NCBI GenBank assembly: GCA_017380575.1
Contig: JAFODS010000069.1
Location: 42,358-106,357, forward strand
Length of the DNA stretch: 64,000 nucleotides
Direction: 5' to 3'
DNA from: Clostridia bacterium
GTDB lineage: Bacteria; Bacillota; Clostridia; Oscillospirales; Acutalibacteraceae
Shown: in pieces, positions 1 through 8,406 of the stretch
Layout: each line of letters starts with the position of its first letter
Position numbering within the stretch: position 1 is the first letter of the stretch
Made by a program: the position numbers and the translations under genes
The notes under the pieces: generated by a model
What the model saw: the letters and a program-made list of their open reading frames with translations, nothing else
Database searches by the model: none
What the model was told of the DNA's origin: nothing

Positions 1-1131
1 GATGTCGTTAAGGATTACATAAAAATCCTCATCATCAACAGCACCCTTCTGCGGAGCCTTCTGTGCGCTTGTTACAACGGGAGGCTCGATCGGAGCAGTT
101 GTTGCAGAACGCATCGGAGCTGCAGGAGCTGCAGTTGCCTTAAAAGCAGGGATTGAACCGAAATCTGCTTCTGAACCGCTGTCAAAACCTGTTGCAACAA
201 CAGTGATAACGATTTCGTCTTCGAGTTTTGAATCGAAAGCAACACCCCAAGTGATGTTTGCATCCGGATGTGCCTTATCTGTGATTGACTCACAAGCTGT
301 TTCGATTTCTTCAAGACCGATGTCAGGTGAAGATGTGATGCTGATGATAACACCCTTAGCACCTGCGATTGATGTTTCAAGAAGCGGGCTTGATGTAGCC
401 ATTTCAGCTGCCTGAAGGCTCTTATCCTTACCCTTAGCTGTACCAACACCCATATGAGCGTAGCCAGCATCTCTCATTACGCTGCAAACGTCAGCGAAGT
501 CGAGGTTAACAAATCCCGGAACCTTGATAAGCTCAGAAATGCTCTTAACACCCTGTGAAAGAACTTCGTCAGCAACAAGGAATGCCTCTGAAAGAGTCTT
601 GCAACGGTCGCTGAGGAGCTTAAGACGATCGTTAGGAATAACGATAAGGCTGTCAACGTGCTCTGAAAGACGAGCGATACCCTGCTCAGCAAGTGTGCTT
701 CTCTTCTTGCCTTCAAACTTGAAGGGCTTTGTAACAACACCAACAGTAAGGATGCCCATTTCCTTAGCGATCTGAGCTACTACGGGAGCTGCACCTGTAC
801 CTGTGCCGCCGCCCATACCTGCGGTGATAAATACCATGTCTGTGCCTTTAAGGATTGCAGCGATTTCCTCTTTGCTCTCCTCTGCAGCCTTTTCACCAAC
901 CTCGGGACGGCCGCCTGCGCCCTGACCGCGAGTTGACTTCTCACCGATCTGAATTCTGTGAGTTGCCTGTGAATTAACAAGAACCTGCTTGTCTGTGTTT
1001 ACAACGATGAACTCAGCACCCTGCATACCCTGTGCAATCATTGTGTTAACAGCGTTACCGCCGCCGCCACCTACACCGATAACCTTTATCTGAACGGTGC
1101 TTTCAAAATCGTTATCAATTTCAAATGCCAT
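1..1131 (-). CDS. ftsZ: Cell division GTPase FtsZ (C-terminus cut by window edge)
   Basis: FtsZ is the tubulin-like GTPase that forms the cytokinetic Z-ring. The reading frame opens with [21 protein letters not shown] at 1131 behind a GGAGGTC ribosome site and stays open for 377 codons to base 1. The glycine-rich nucleotide loop appears early ([16 protein letters not shown]), and the tubulin signature [12 protein letters not shown] lies about 110 residues in. After the GTPase core there is a short Ala/Pro-rich linker and then [12 protein letters not shown] at the window edge. I take this to be at or just before the conserved C-terminal tail peptide, so few residues should be missing. It is the last gene of the dcw cluster seen here, but a 138-bp gap and its own promoter separate it from ftsQ. 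Confidence 0.97.
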   Translation of the reverse strand, partial: MAFEIDNDFESTVQIKVIGVGGGGGNAVNTMIAQGMQGAEFIVVNTDKQVLVNSQATHRIQIGEKSTRGQGAGGRPEVGEKAAEESKEEIAAILKGTDMVFITAGMGGGTGTGAAPVVAQIAKEMGILTVGVVTKPFKFEGKKRSTLAEQGIARLSEHVDSLIVIPNDRLKLLSDRCKTLSEAFLVADEVLSQGVKSISELIKVPGFVNLDFADVCSVMRDAGYAHMGVGTAKGKDKSLQAAEMATSSPLLETSIAGAKGVIISITSSPDIGLEEIETACESITDKAHPDANITWGVAFDSKLEDEIVITVVATGFDSGSEADFGSIPAFKATAAPAAPMRSATTAPIEPPVVTSAQKAPQKGAVDDEDFYVILNDI

Positions 1132-1174
1132 TTTATTGACCTCCGTTTTTAAAATCTATAGTAATACATTTGCT

Positions 1175-1203
1175 ATAATATCATACTTTCATATAGATTT
1201 CAA
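1175..1203 (-). promoter_or_regulatory. Promoter for ftsZ
   Basis: On the minus strand TTGAAA (1198-1203) and TATTAT (1175-1180) are separated by exactly 17 bases. This is a good sigma-A-type promoter about 40 bases upstream of the ftsZ ribosome site. It implies ftsZ can be transcribed apart from the upstream dcw genes. Confidence 0.7.
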
Positions 1204-1269
1204 GCAAATTTATTATAAAAAGTTAAAATTTTTGTAATCTTTAATACCAATTCGGCATTAAACAAAGAT

Positions 1270-2256
1270 TTATGCTACAGTAGTATTTCCCTCGGTATTT
1301 TCCTGACTCGGTTGTGTGGAAGTTTCTTCGTTTTCTTCCTCTTTCTGAGTCGTTGTTTCGCCATTTTCCTGTGCTACCGTATCTGTTGTCAGTTCTGTTA
1401 TCGGTTCCGTTGTTTCTTCCTCAACGGGAGGTTCAAGCGAATCAAGCGGATTAACAAAAACCTTCTTAGGAATTGTAAGGTTCACTTCGGCAATCAGCTC
1501 AGGGTTTCTTTCATTTTCCTGTTCAATAGCCTTGATTCCGCCTCTGATTTTTTCGGTAAGATTATCCGAAGCTCCGAGAAGAAGTCTTAATCTGCCCTGA
1601 TATATAAGCTTGATTGAGCTCTGCTGAGTAAGATCCATTTCGGTTATGTCCTTGAACATTCCTGCAGCCGTAAGCTCAGAAACAAGCTGATCGTAAATCT
1701 TCTTTTCATCTTCCTCCGAAAAAGCAAAAGCTTCACCCGGAGTTGCTGTTGCCCCTCCCTTAAGCTTAAGAAGCATAAGCTTGCTGTTTTCGGGAAGATT
1801 ATTCTGCACCGCAAGCGTTTTGCCCTGTGCATCTGCGATTATACAACCGTCATCCGATGCAATAACAATTGCCGCCTTTGTTTCGGTGATTTTTATTGTA
1901 ATCTTGCCTGAAATTGTTTTGGAGATAGCCGCATCCATAACATACGGAAGACTTTTTTCGATACGCTCTTCAACCTTTTTAAAGTTCGTGCGTACCATAT
2001 TATCTCCGACATTAAGGCCCGATGCCATAACAATTTCTTTTTCACCGTATGTTGTACCCGTACCGGCAATTTTGATTGAGCTTATATTAAAAAGCACGGT
2101 CATACTAAGAGCAAGCACAACTGCAACAACGCCCAACGCTATACAGACCGCACTTAATATCTTACGGTTTCTTTTAACAATTTTCAGCCTTTTTTCGTAT
2201 CTCTCTCTCGCTTCGGGTCGCATTCTTGCAACCTGTTCGGGTGAAAGCTCTTTCAT
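1270..2256 (-). CDS. ftsQ: Cell division protein FtsQ/DivIB
   Basis: This is a bitopic divisome protein that bridges FtsL/FtsB-type proteins and the septal synthase. The 328-residue product has a basic cytoplasmic N-terminus (about 1-33) and one membrane segment (about 34-56). A POTRA-like domain follows, beginning FNISSIKIAGTGTTYGEKEI, and then the FtsQ domain with repeated ITE/IKI beta-strand patterns. The last about 55 residues are a low-complexity Thr/Glu/Gln tail, longer than in most DivIB proteins and presumably extracellular. Its ATG overlaps the murA stop as ATGA, so the two genes are translationally coupled. Confidence 0.9.
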   Translation of the reverse strand: MKELSPEQVARMRPEARERYEKRLKIVKRNRKILSAVCIALGVVAVVLALSMTVLFNISSIKIAGTGTTYGEKEIVMASGLNVGDNMVRTNFKKVEERIEKSLPYVMDAAISKTISGKITIKITETKAAIVIASDDGCIIADAQGKTLAVQNNLPENSKLMLLKLKGGATATPGEAFAFSEEDEKKIYDQLVSELTAAGMFKDITEMDLTQQSSIKLIYQGRLRLLLGASDNLTEKIRGGIKAIEQENERNPELIAEVNLTIPKKVFVNPLDSLEPPVEEETTEPITELTTDTVAQENGETTTQKEEENEETSTQPSQENTEGNTTVA

Positions 2257-3512
2257 AAATTATCCTTCCTTCGGATTACTGCTCCAATTGCAGAAAGATT
2301 TTCCGCAAAAGCTGCATATCCCCTGTCTATGTAACTGATTTTTTCAACCGTTGTCGTTCCTTCGGCACAAAGCCCCGCAACTACGAGTGCCGCACCTGCA
2401 CGAAGGTCTGTTGAATTAACAAATGCACCCTGCAGGTGTTCAACGCCGTTAACGACGGCAATTTTATCCTGAGCCTTGATATCCGCACCCATCCGTCTTA
2501 ATTCACCGATGTGTTTGAAACGGTTTTCAAAAATATTTTCACTTATAATCGTTATTCCCTTTGAAACTGAAGCAACAGCCATCATTATTGCCTGACAGTC
2601 CGTCGGAAAACCAGGATACGGCATTGTCTGTATTCTTTCAAAAGCCTTCAGTCTTTCGGGAGATGTTATTCTTAACTGTTTACCTGAGGTTTCAATTCTG
2701 CACCCTGCCTGTTCAAAGGCAGAAAACACGGGAGTTATGTGCGACGGTATTACCTCGTCAACAACCACAGTTGAACCCGTAACCGCTGCAGCAGCCATAT
2801 ATGTACACGCTACAATTCTGTCGGGCATAATCGCATACTGAGAAGAGTTGAAGCGTTCAACACCCTCAATAACCACGGTACTTTCCCCCGCACCTGAAAT
2901 TCTTGCTCCGCAGGAATTCAGAAACATCGCAAGATCAACAATTTCAGGCTCTCTTGCGGCATTGATTATTGTTGTTACCGTGCCCGATTTCACGCTTGCA
3001 AGAATAATGTTTTCCGTAGCACCGACACTCGGAAACGGAAGAACTATCTTTCCGCCTTTTATTCTTCTGCATGTACAGCGGATTTCACCGTGGGATTCGG
3101 AAATATGCACACCGAGCTTCCGCATGGAAGTAAGATGTATGTCGATAGGACGAAGCCCTATGTCACAACCTCCGGGAGCCGATATCACAGCCTCACCAGT
3201 TGCACTTAACAATGCACCGAGAAAAATTATTGACGAACGCATTTCGCGCATAAGCACATCGCTTATTTTTCTTTGACTGAGGTTGCCTGCATCGACAAAA
3301 ACCATTTCATCGGCACGTTGAACCTTACAGCCTAAGCACCTGAGTATTCTGATAGTTGAATCAATATCGCTCAGCTGAGGACAATTATGTATTACACAGG
3401 GTTTTCCGACCGCAACAGTAGCGGCAAGAATCGGCAAAGCACTGTTTTTAGCACCCTGCGTTTTTACCGTTCCGCCAAGGCGGTTGCAACCCTCGATTAT
3501 GTACTGTCCCAT
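2253..3512 (-). CDS. murA: UDP-N-acetylglucosamine 1-carboxyvinyltransferase MurA
   Basis: MurA transfers enolpyruvate from PEP to UDP-GlcNAc, the first committed step of peptidoglycan precursor synthesis in the cytoplasm. At 419 residues it has normal family length. The N-terminal KTQGAKNSALP contains the conserved Lys22-Asn23 pair. The loop APGGCDIGLRPID carries the catalytic, fosfomycin-sensitive Cys (C116). Repeated inside-out alpha/beta motifs span the protein. It sits between murG and ftsQ, where Bacillus-type clusters carry murB, and overlaps ftsQ by 4 bases. Confidence 0.97.
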   Translation of the reverse strand: MGQYIIEGCNRLGGTVKTQGAKNSALPILAATVAVGKPCVIHNCPQLSDIDSTIRILRCLGCKVQRADEMVFVDAGNLSQRKISDVLMREMRSSIIFLGALLSATGEAVISAPGGCDIGLRPIDIHLTSMRKLGVHISESHGEIRCTCRRIKGGKIVLPFPSVGATENIILASVKSGTVTTIINAAREPEIVDLAMFLNSCGARISGAGESTVVIEGVERFNSSQYAIMPDRIVACTYMAAAAVTGSTVVVDEVIPSHITPVFSAFEQAGCRIETSGKQLRITSPERLKAFERIQTMPYPGFPTDCQAIMMAVASVSKGITIISENIFENRFKHIGELRRMGADIKAQDKIAVVNGVEHLQGAFVNSTDLRAGAALVVAGLCAEGTTTVEKISYIDRGYAAFAENLSAIGAVIRRKDNL

Positions 3513-3575
3513 ATACTCACCCTTTCGGAAATATCATCTGTTGTCAGTTTATGATATAGCCGAAAAAGTGTTAAT

Positions 3576-4706
3576 TTATTTAACTATTTCACAAATGCAG
3601 GAAACGATTCGCTCTGTTGCATCGTAGATAGCCATCTTCTTTGCATTCGCACCAAGCTCTTCGAGTCTGCTTCTGTCTGCGAGCAAGCTGTCGATTTCCT
3701 TGATAAGACGCTCACCTGTAAAATCTTTTTCTTCGATGAGTATTGCCGCGTTATTCTTGACAAGCTCCATCGCATTATAATACTGGTGATTTTCAGCCGC
3801 ATACGGATACGGCACAAGAATTGAAGGCTTACCCATTGCCTGAATTTCGCTGAGTGAGCTTGCACCTGCACGGCAGATTACAAGGTCTGCAGCTGCCATA
3901 CAACGGTGCATATCGTTGATATATTCACGAAGCATAATATGCTTGTTTTCTTCGAGATTAATATTCTTTTCTTTTTCTATAACATCAAACATTCCTACAC
4001 CTGCTTTACCTGTTGCATGCAGGAAGTAGCAATCCTTACGTTCATATCTTTCTTCAATAAGCTGAGTTACGGCATTGTTGATAACTCTTGCACCGAGGCT
4101 ACCGCCCATTGAAAGAATCACCGGACGTTCATCCACACCGAGTTCGGCACGTGAAAACTCACGGTCAGCATTGATAAGCTCTCCTCTTACGGGAAGACCT
4201 GTTACAACACACGGATTTTTCGGTTGCATATACTTTTCAGCTTCAGGAGCTGTTAGCATAACCTTATCAACAAGCTTTGCAAGTGCCTTGTTTGTTACAC
4301 CCGGAAAAGCATTCTGCTCGTGAATTGCCGTCGGGATGCCGAGCTTACAAGCAGTTCTGAGAACAGGACCGCCAACGTAACCGCCAAAGCCGAGAACAAC
4401 ATCGGGACCGAATTCCTTGATTATCTTCTTCGCCTGAGAAGATGATTTCACAAGCTTGATTACAGTACCGATATTCTGTTTGATTCCGCTCGGTGTCAGG
4501 TCACGGCTGAAGCCCTGAATATCTATTGTTTTAAAATCATACCCTGCGGCAGGCACAAGCTGTGCTTCCATTTTAACAGCTGTACCGACAAAAAGAATCT
4601 GTGCCTTCGGATAGTTTTCTCTTATATAACCTGCAACTGCGAGTGCGGGATTGATGTGACCGCCTGTACCGCCTGTTGCGATGAGGATTTTTTTGTTGTT
4701 TAACAT
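3576..4706 (-). CDS. murG: UDP-GlcNAc:lipid I N-acetylglucosaminyltransferase MurG
   Basis: MurG is the GT28 enzyme that converts lipid I to lipid II at the inner face of the membrane. The N-terminal ATGGTGGHINPALAVAGYI motif is the lipid-I-side glycine loop. The donor-binding half carries ILSMGGSLGARVINNAV and later CRAGASSLSEIQAMGKPSILVPYPYAAENHQ. A GTG at 4715 overlaps the ftsW stop, but AGAGGTG sits directly on it. The ATG at 4706 has that ribosome site at proper spacing, so I start there, giving 376 residues. Confidence 0.95.
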   Translation of the reverse strand: MLNNKKILIATGGTGGHINPALAVAGYIRENYPKAQILFVGTAVKMEAQLVPAAGYDFKTIDIQGFSRDLTPSGIKQNIGTVIKLVKSSSQAKKIIKEFGPDVVLGFGGYVGGPVLRTACKLGIPTAIHEQNAFPGVTNKALAKLVDKVMLTAPEAEKYMQPKNPCVVTGLPVRGELINADREFSRAELGVDERPVILSMGGSLGARVINNAVTQLIEERYERKDCYFLHATGKAGVGMFDVIEKEKNINLEENKHIMLREYINDMHRCMAAADLVICRAGASSLSEIQAMGKPSILVPYPYAAENHQYYNAMELVKNNAAILIEEKDFTGERLIKEIDSLLADRSRLEELGANAKKMAIYDATERIVSCICEIVK

Positions 4707-4711
4707 TTTTG

Positions 4712-5944
4712 TCACCTCTTAGGATTTCTCGGGCCTGTTCTTGAAACACCAAGAACGAGTCCCATTTCCACCATAAGTATTACTAATGCCGTTCCGCCGT
4801 AGCTGAAAAACGGAAGCGAGATACCTGTATTCGGAATCATATCCGTAACAACAAGAATATTCAGAACAGACTGAATTCCTACCTGAAGGGAAATTCCGAG
4901 AACGAGCAATCTTTCGTACATACTCTTTGTTTTTGCCGCAATCATAAAACCTCTTGCAACAAGAGCAAGGAACATAAGAATAATTATCATACTGCGGAAG
5001 AAACCGAGTTCTTCACCGACAATTGCAAAAATGAAGTCATTGTGAGGTTCAGGAATGTAAAGGAATTTCTGTCTTGAATTTCCGAGACCGAGACCGAAGA
5101 GTCCGCCCGAGCCGAGAGCGTAAAGCGACTGGTTGGTCTGCCATCTTGTGCCTGTGTCTGTATAATCTTTTTCAAAGAAGCCTGTGATTCTCTTGAGCTG
5201 ATAAGGACTGAGAATCTGTTCACGGAAGATTACGAAAACAGCAATCAGAAGTACACCCGCCGCAAAGCCGAGGATAAACCATCTTCTGTCCATACCGCTG
5301 AGGAAAAGGATTCCGATACCCATTGCAAAAATCATTACGAAACAGGAAAGATGACTTTCAGCGAAAACAAGAAGACTTACGACAATAACAATTCCGAAAT
5401 AAAGAAGAGGAGCAAACATATTCTGATCAAGGAATTTCTTGCCCTTTTCAAGTCCCCACGAGAGTCCGATTATCATCGCAAGCTTTCCGATATCTGACGG
5501 TTGGAAGGACGATGCTGTTCCGGGGATCGGCATCCAACGTTTGATGTCGGGATTTTCAGGAACAGGTACATAATAGAAGAGAACCGCGACAAGCAGTACA
5601 AAACCGACCACGCTGATAGGTATTGCAAACTTCTTTATAAACTGCGGATTGATTTTTGAAATTATAAACATTACAACAAGTCCGAACAGTGCAAAAGTTC
5701 CCTGCTTTGCAACATAGTGATACGGATCATTATTATGGAATCTGCCCCAGACATAGCTTGCAGAAGCCATCATAATTAGTCCTGTTGTGAGAAGTGCGAT
5801 AACAAGGAAAAGATATATTATGTCAAAACCGCCGTCGACGAAAACCCTTACGCCACCTATGGTCAGATTCCAGAACGGACTTCTTTTTTTAGCAGTTTTT
5901 TTGTTTTCTTCCCGGGCTGTTTCTCTGAGCTCTGACGTAGACAT
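4712..5944 (-). CDS. ftsW: SEDS-family peptidoglycan glycosyltransferase FtsW/SpoVE
   Basis: This is a polytopic lipid II polymerase of the SEDS family, which works with a class B PBP at the septum. The 410-residue protein has a charged cytoplasmic N-terminus of about 38 residues. About ten membrane segments follow, with family signatures such as FQPSDIGKLAMIIGLSWGLEKGK in the middle and FIFAIVGEELGF and FFSYGGTALVILMVEMGLVLGVSR near the C-terminus. The likely partner is the PASTA PBP in the same cluster. I cannot separate FtsW from sporulation-specific SpoVE by sequence alone, but the dcw location favours the division enzyme. Confidence 0.92.
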   Translation of the reverse strand: MSTSELRETAREENKKTAKKRSPFWNLTIGGVRVFVDGGFDIIYLFLVIALLTTGLIMMASASYVWGRFHNNDPYHYVAKQGTFALFGLVVMFIISKINPQFIKKFAIPISVVGFVLLVAVLFYYVPVPENPDIKRWMPIPGTASSFQPSDIGKLAMIIGLSWGLEKGKKFLDQNMFAPLLYFGIVIVVSLLVFAESHLSCFVMIFAMGIGILFLSGMDRRWFILGFAAGVLLIAVFVIFREQILSPYQLKRITGFFEKDYTDTGTRWQTNQSLYALGSGGLFGLGLGNSRQKFLYIPEPHNDFIFAIVGEELGFFRSMIIILMFLALVARGFMIAAKTKSMYERLLVLGISLQVGIQSVLNILVVTDMIPNTGISLPFFSYGGTALVILMVEMGLVLGVSRTGPRNPKR

Positions 5945-5978
5945 AAAACCACTTCTCCTTTCAAAGATTTGTTTAAAA

Positions 5979-7010
5979 TTATACTGTAAAACCGCCGTAA
6001 TACATTACGACTACACCTATTATACCCGCAATAAGGTTTACTGTGCAGAAAACTGCATCAATTTTCTTCTCGCTCCAACCGCACATTTCAAAGTGATGGT
6101 GAATAGGAGCCATTTTGAAAATACGTTTACCGTGAGTAATTTTATAATAGCCGATCTGAATAACGTCAGAAAGTGCTTCAATAACATAGATAAAGCCTGT
6201 AAGAATAAGGATAACAGGACAATCAAGTGCATAAGCGATTGCAACAACCATACCGCCGAGGAACATTGAGCCTGTATCGCCCATAAATACCTTTGCAGGG
6301 AATTTGTTCCAGATAAAGAATCCGATACAACCGCCAAGGAGAGCCGCCGCAAGAACGCCCACACCGAGGAACTTGTGAATAACGGCAATTGCGATAAACG
6401 AAACTGCAGCCGTTGCAGTAACGCTTGAGCAAAGGCCGTCAATACCGTCTGTGAAGTTTACGGCATTGATAGCACCGTAAATTACACAAACACCGAGAAC
6501 CCAGAACCAGATTCCGAGATCAACCTTACCGATAAAAGGAATGAACATATACGGATCCTTACCCATTGCAAGGAAAAGACTTGTAAGATAGCCTGCACAG
6601 ATAGCAACCTGAGCGATTGACTTCTGAACAATTGAAAGACCAAGGTTACGCTTTTTTACAACCTTGATATAGTCATCTGCGAAACCGACAAGACCGAACA
6701 TAAGAGCCATTATAAGTCCTGCCCAGATTTTTGTATTCATATCGCCTGTAAGCTCAAGCTTATTGCCTGTAACATAATTCACAACAAGCATAGCAGCTGC
6801 TGAGAAGAAAATACCGATAATAAACATTATACCGCCCATTGTCGGTGTACCCTGCTTACTCTTGTGCCATTTCGGACCTTCTTCAAGGATTGTCTGACCG
6901 AATTTGAGCTTTCTGAGCCACGGAATAATACCAAAGCCGAGGATTGCTGTTATACCGAGTGCCGCAACACCGCTTAAAATCATTGTAAGAATACTGTTCA
7001 TTTTCTTCAC
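5979..7010 (-). CDS. mraY: Phospho-N-acetylmuramoyl-pentapeptide transferase MraY
   Basis: MraY transfers phospho-MurNAc-pentapeptide onto undecaprenyl phosphate to make lipid I in the membrane. The 343-residue polytopic protein shows GPKWHKSKQGTPTMGGIMFI, the GFADDYIKV aspartate loop, NAVNFTDGIDGLCSSVT, FMGDTGSMFLGG and the signature APIHHHFEMCGWSE near the C-terminus. The frame opens with GTG at 7010, with an in-frame ATG at 7001 as the alternative. The ribosome site is unusual because a hairpin separates it from the start. murD, which often follows mraY, is absent and ftsW comes next. Confidence 0.95.
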   Translation of the reverse strand: MKKMNSILTMILSGVAALGITAILGFGIIPWLRKLKFGQTILEEGPKWHKSKQGTPTMGGIMFIIGIFFSAAAMLVVNYVTGNKLELTGDMNTKIWAGLIMALMFGLVGFADDYIKVVKKRNLGLSIVQKSIAQVAICAGYLTSLFLAMGKDPYMFIPFIGKVDLGIWFWVLGVCVIYGAINAVNFTDGIDGLCSSVTATAAVSFIAIAVIHKFLGVGVLAAALLGGCIGFFIWNKFPAKVFMGDTGSMFLGGMVVAIAYALDCPVILILTGFIYVIEALSDVIQIGYYKITHGKRIFKMAPIHHHFEMCGWSEKKIDAVFCTVNLIAGIIGVVVMYYGGFTV

Positions 7011-7037
7011 TTGCGTACTGAAGTACGCTACCCCTTT
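7008..7037 (-). promoter_or_regulatory. Ribosome-binding region of mraY split by a hairpin
   Basis: On the minus strand AAAGGGG (7031-7037) is followed by TA and then a perfect 6-bp hairpin GCGTAC-TTCA-GTACGC (7013-7028). AA and the GTG start come next. Linear spacing from Shine-Dalgarno to GTG is 20 bases. Folding the hairpin would reduce it to about 4, so the stem may bring the ribosome site into register. Confidence 0.45.
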
Positions 7038-7045
7038 CTTTAAAC

Positions 7046-8404
7046 TCAGTTCATTCTGCCGTAAAGGTTGTTTATTACATCTTCAAGTGCCATACCGCGG
7101 CTTGCTTTGAAAAGAACTGCATCACCTTCACCGAGAATTTCAAAAAGAGCATCTGCAAGCTCATTTTTATCAAGGAAGCTCTTTACAACAGGAACACCGC
7201 ATTCAGTTGCCTTTGCCGCAGTTTCAAGTGACCTTTCACCGTAAGTCATAAGAACATCTATCTTATTCTTTGCTGCAACAAGACCTGCATTTCTATGAGC
7301 TTCAACGCTGATTGTGCCAAGCTCAAGCATATCACCGAGAACAGCAATTTTTCTGTTCGCATTTACTGTTGAAAGCATCTTGAGAGCTGCCTGCTGAGAA
7401 TCGGGACTTGCATTGTAACAGTCTTCGATAAATCTTATTCCGTTGACTACCTTCACACGCTGACGCATTCCCGAGGGCTCATATTTCTTAAGTCCGTCAG
7501 CCGCCTGCTGAGGTGTTACCCCAAGCTGAAGTCCTGTTCCGAAGGCTGCAAGAGCATTGTAAACGTTGTGAATACCGATTGTCGGGATTGTAACATTCTG
7601 CACCTTTTCACCGTCGTAAATTATATTAAAGTTTGTTGTGTCGTCCTTCTGAACGATATCTGTTGCTCTGAAATCACAGAACTTATCGTTGATTCCGTAG
7701 TAGAATACGGGATGATTTTCGATTTTCGCACTTGCGAGGTACGGGTCGTCACCGTTTAACATAATCGGTGCACCTTCGCGAAGACCGTCAAGAATTTCAA
7801 GCTTTGCCGCACAGATATTTTCACGTGAGCCAAGGTTTTCCATATGTGAAACACCGATGTTGCTGATTATCGCAATTGTTGGCTCTGCTGTTTTTGACAA
7901 GACAGAAATTTCGCCCTTATTGCTCATTCCCATTTCGATTACAGCCGCCTGAGTATCTTCCTCAAAACGCATAAGTGTACGCGGAAGACCGATATCGTTA
8001 TTGAGGTTACCCTCAGTCTTTATCGCATTGTACTTCTCGCTGACAACCGCCCAGGTCATTTCCTTTGTTGTTGTCTTTCCGACACTTCCTGTAAGACCCA
8101 CAACGGGAATATCAAAAGTGTTTCTTAACCAGTTTGCAAGACGGAGAAGTGCAAGTCTTGTATCGTCAACCTTTATGAACAAGCCTTCACAGTCAACGTC
8201 GTGGTGAATCATTGCGGCTGTTGCACCGTTTTCGAGAGCACTTTTTGTAAAATTATGTCCGTCAAAGTTTTCACCGTGAATTGCAATATAAAGCAAGCCC
8301 TCTTCGCACAGTCTGCTGTCTATACAGATTCCGTTAATTTCCGCCTCACCTGTTGCGGTTCCGCCTACTGCGGCGGCGATTTCACTTAACATTAATCTTT
8401 TCAT
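7046..8404 (-). CDS. murF: UDP-N-acetylmuramoyl-tripeptide--D-Ala-D-Ala ligase MurF
   Basis: MurF adds D-Ala-D-Ala to UDP-MurNAc-tripeptide, completing the pentapeptide precursor. The Mur ligase P-loop is VVGLTGSVGKTTTKEM, followed by EGNLNNDIGLP and AVIEMGMSNKGEI in the central domain. The C-terminal domain carries FIEDCYNASPDSQQAALKML and VLGDMLELG. A TTG at 8410 is in frame, but the GAGG site is correctly spaced only for the ATG at 8404, so the protein is 452 residues. murE ends 2 bases upstream. Confidence 0.96.
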   Translation of the reverse strand: MKRLMLSEIAAAVGGTATGEAEINGICIDSRLCEEGLLYIAIHGENFDGHNFTKSALENGATAAMIHHDVDCEGLFIKVDDTRLALLRLANWLRNTFDIPVVGLTGSVGKTTTKEMTWAVVSEKYNAIKTEGNLNNDIGLPRTLMRFEEDTQAAVIEMGMSNKGEISVLSKTAEPTIAIISNIGVSHMENLGSRENICAAKLEILDGLREGAPIMLNGDDPYLASAKIENHPVFYYGINDKFCDFRATDIVQKDDTTNFNIIYDGEKVQNVTIPTIGIHNVYNALAAFGTGLQLGVTPQQAADGLKKYEPSGMRQRVKVVNGIRFIEDCYNASPDSQQAALKMLSTVNANRKIAVLGDMLELGTISVEAHRNAGLVAAKNKIDVLMTYGERSLETAAKATECGVPVVKSFLDKNELADALFEILGEGDAVLFKASRGMALEDVINNLYGRMN

Positions 8405-8406
8405 TT

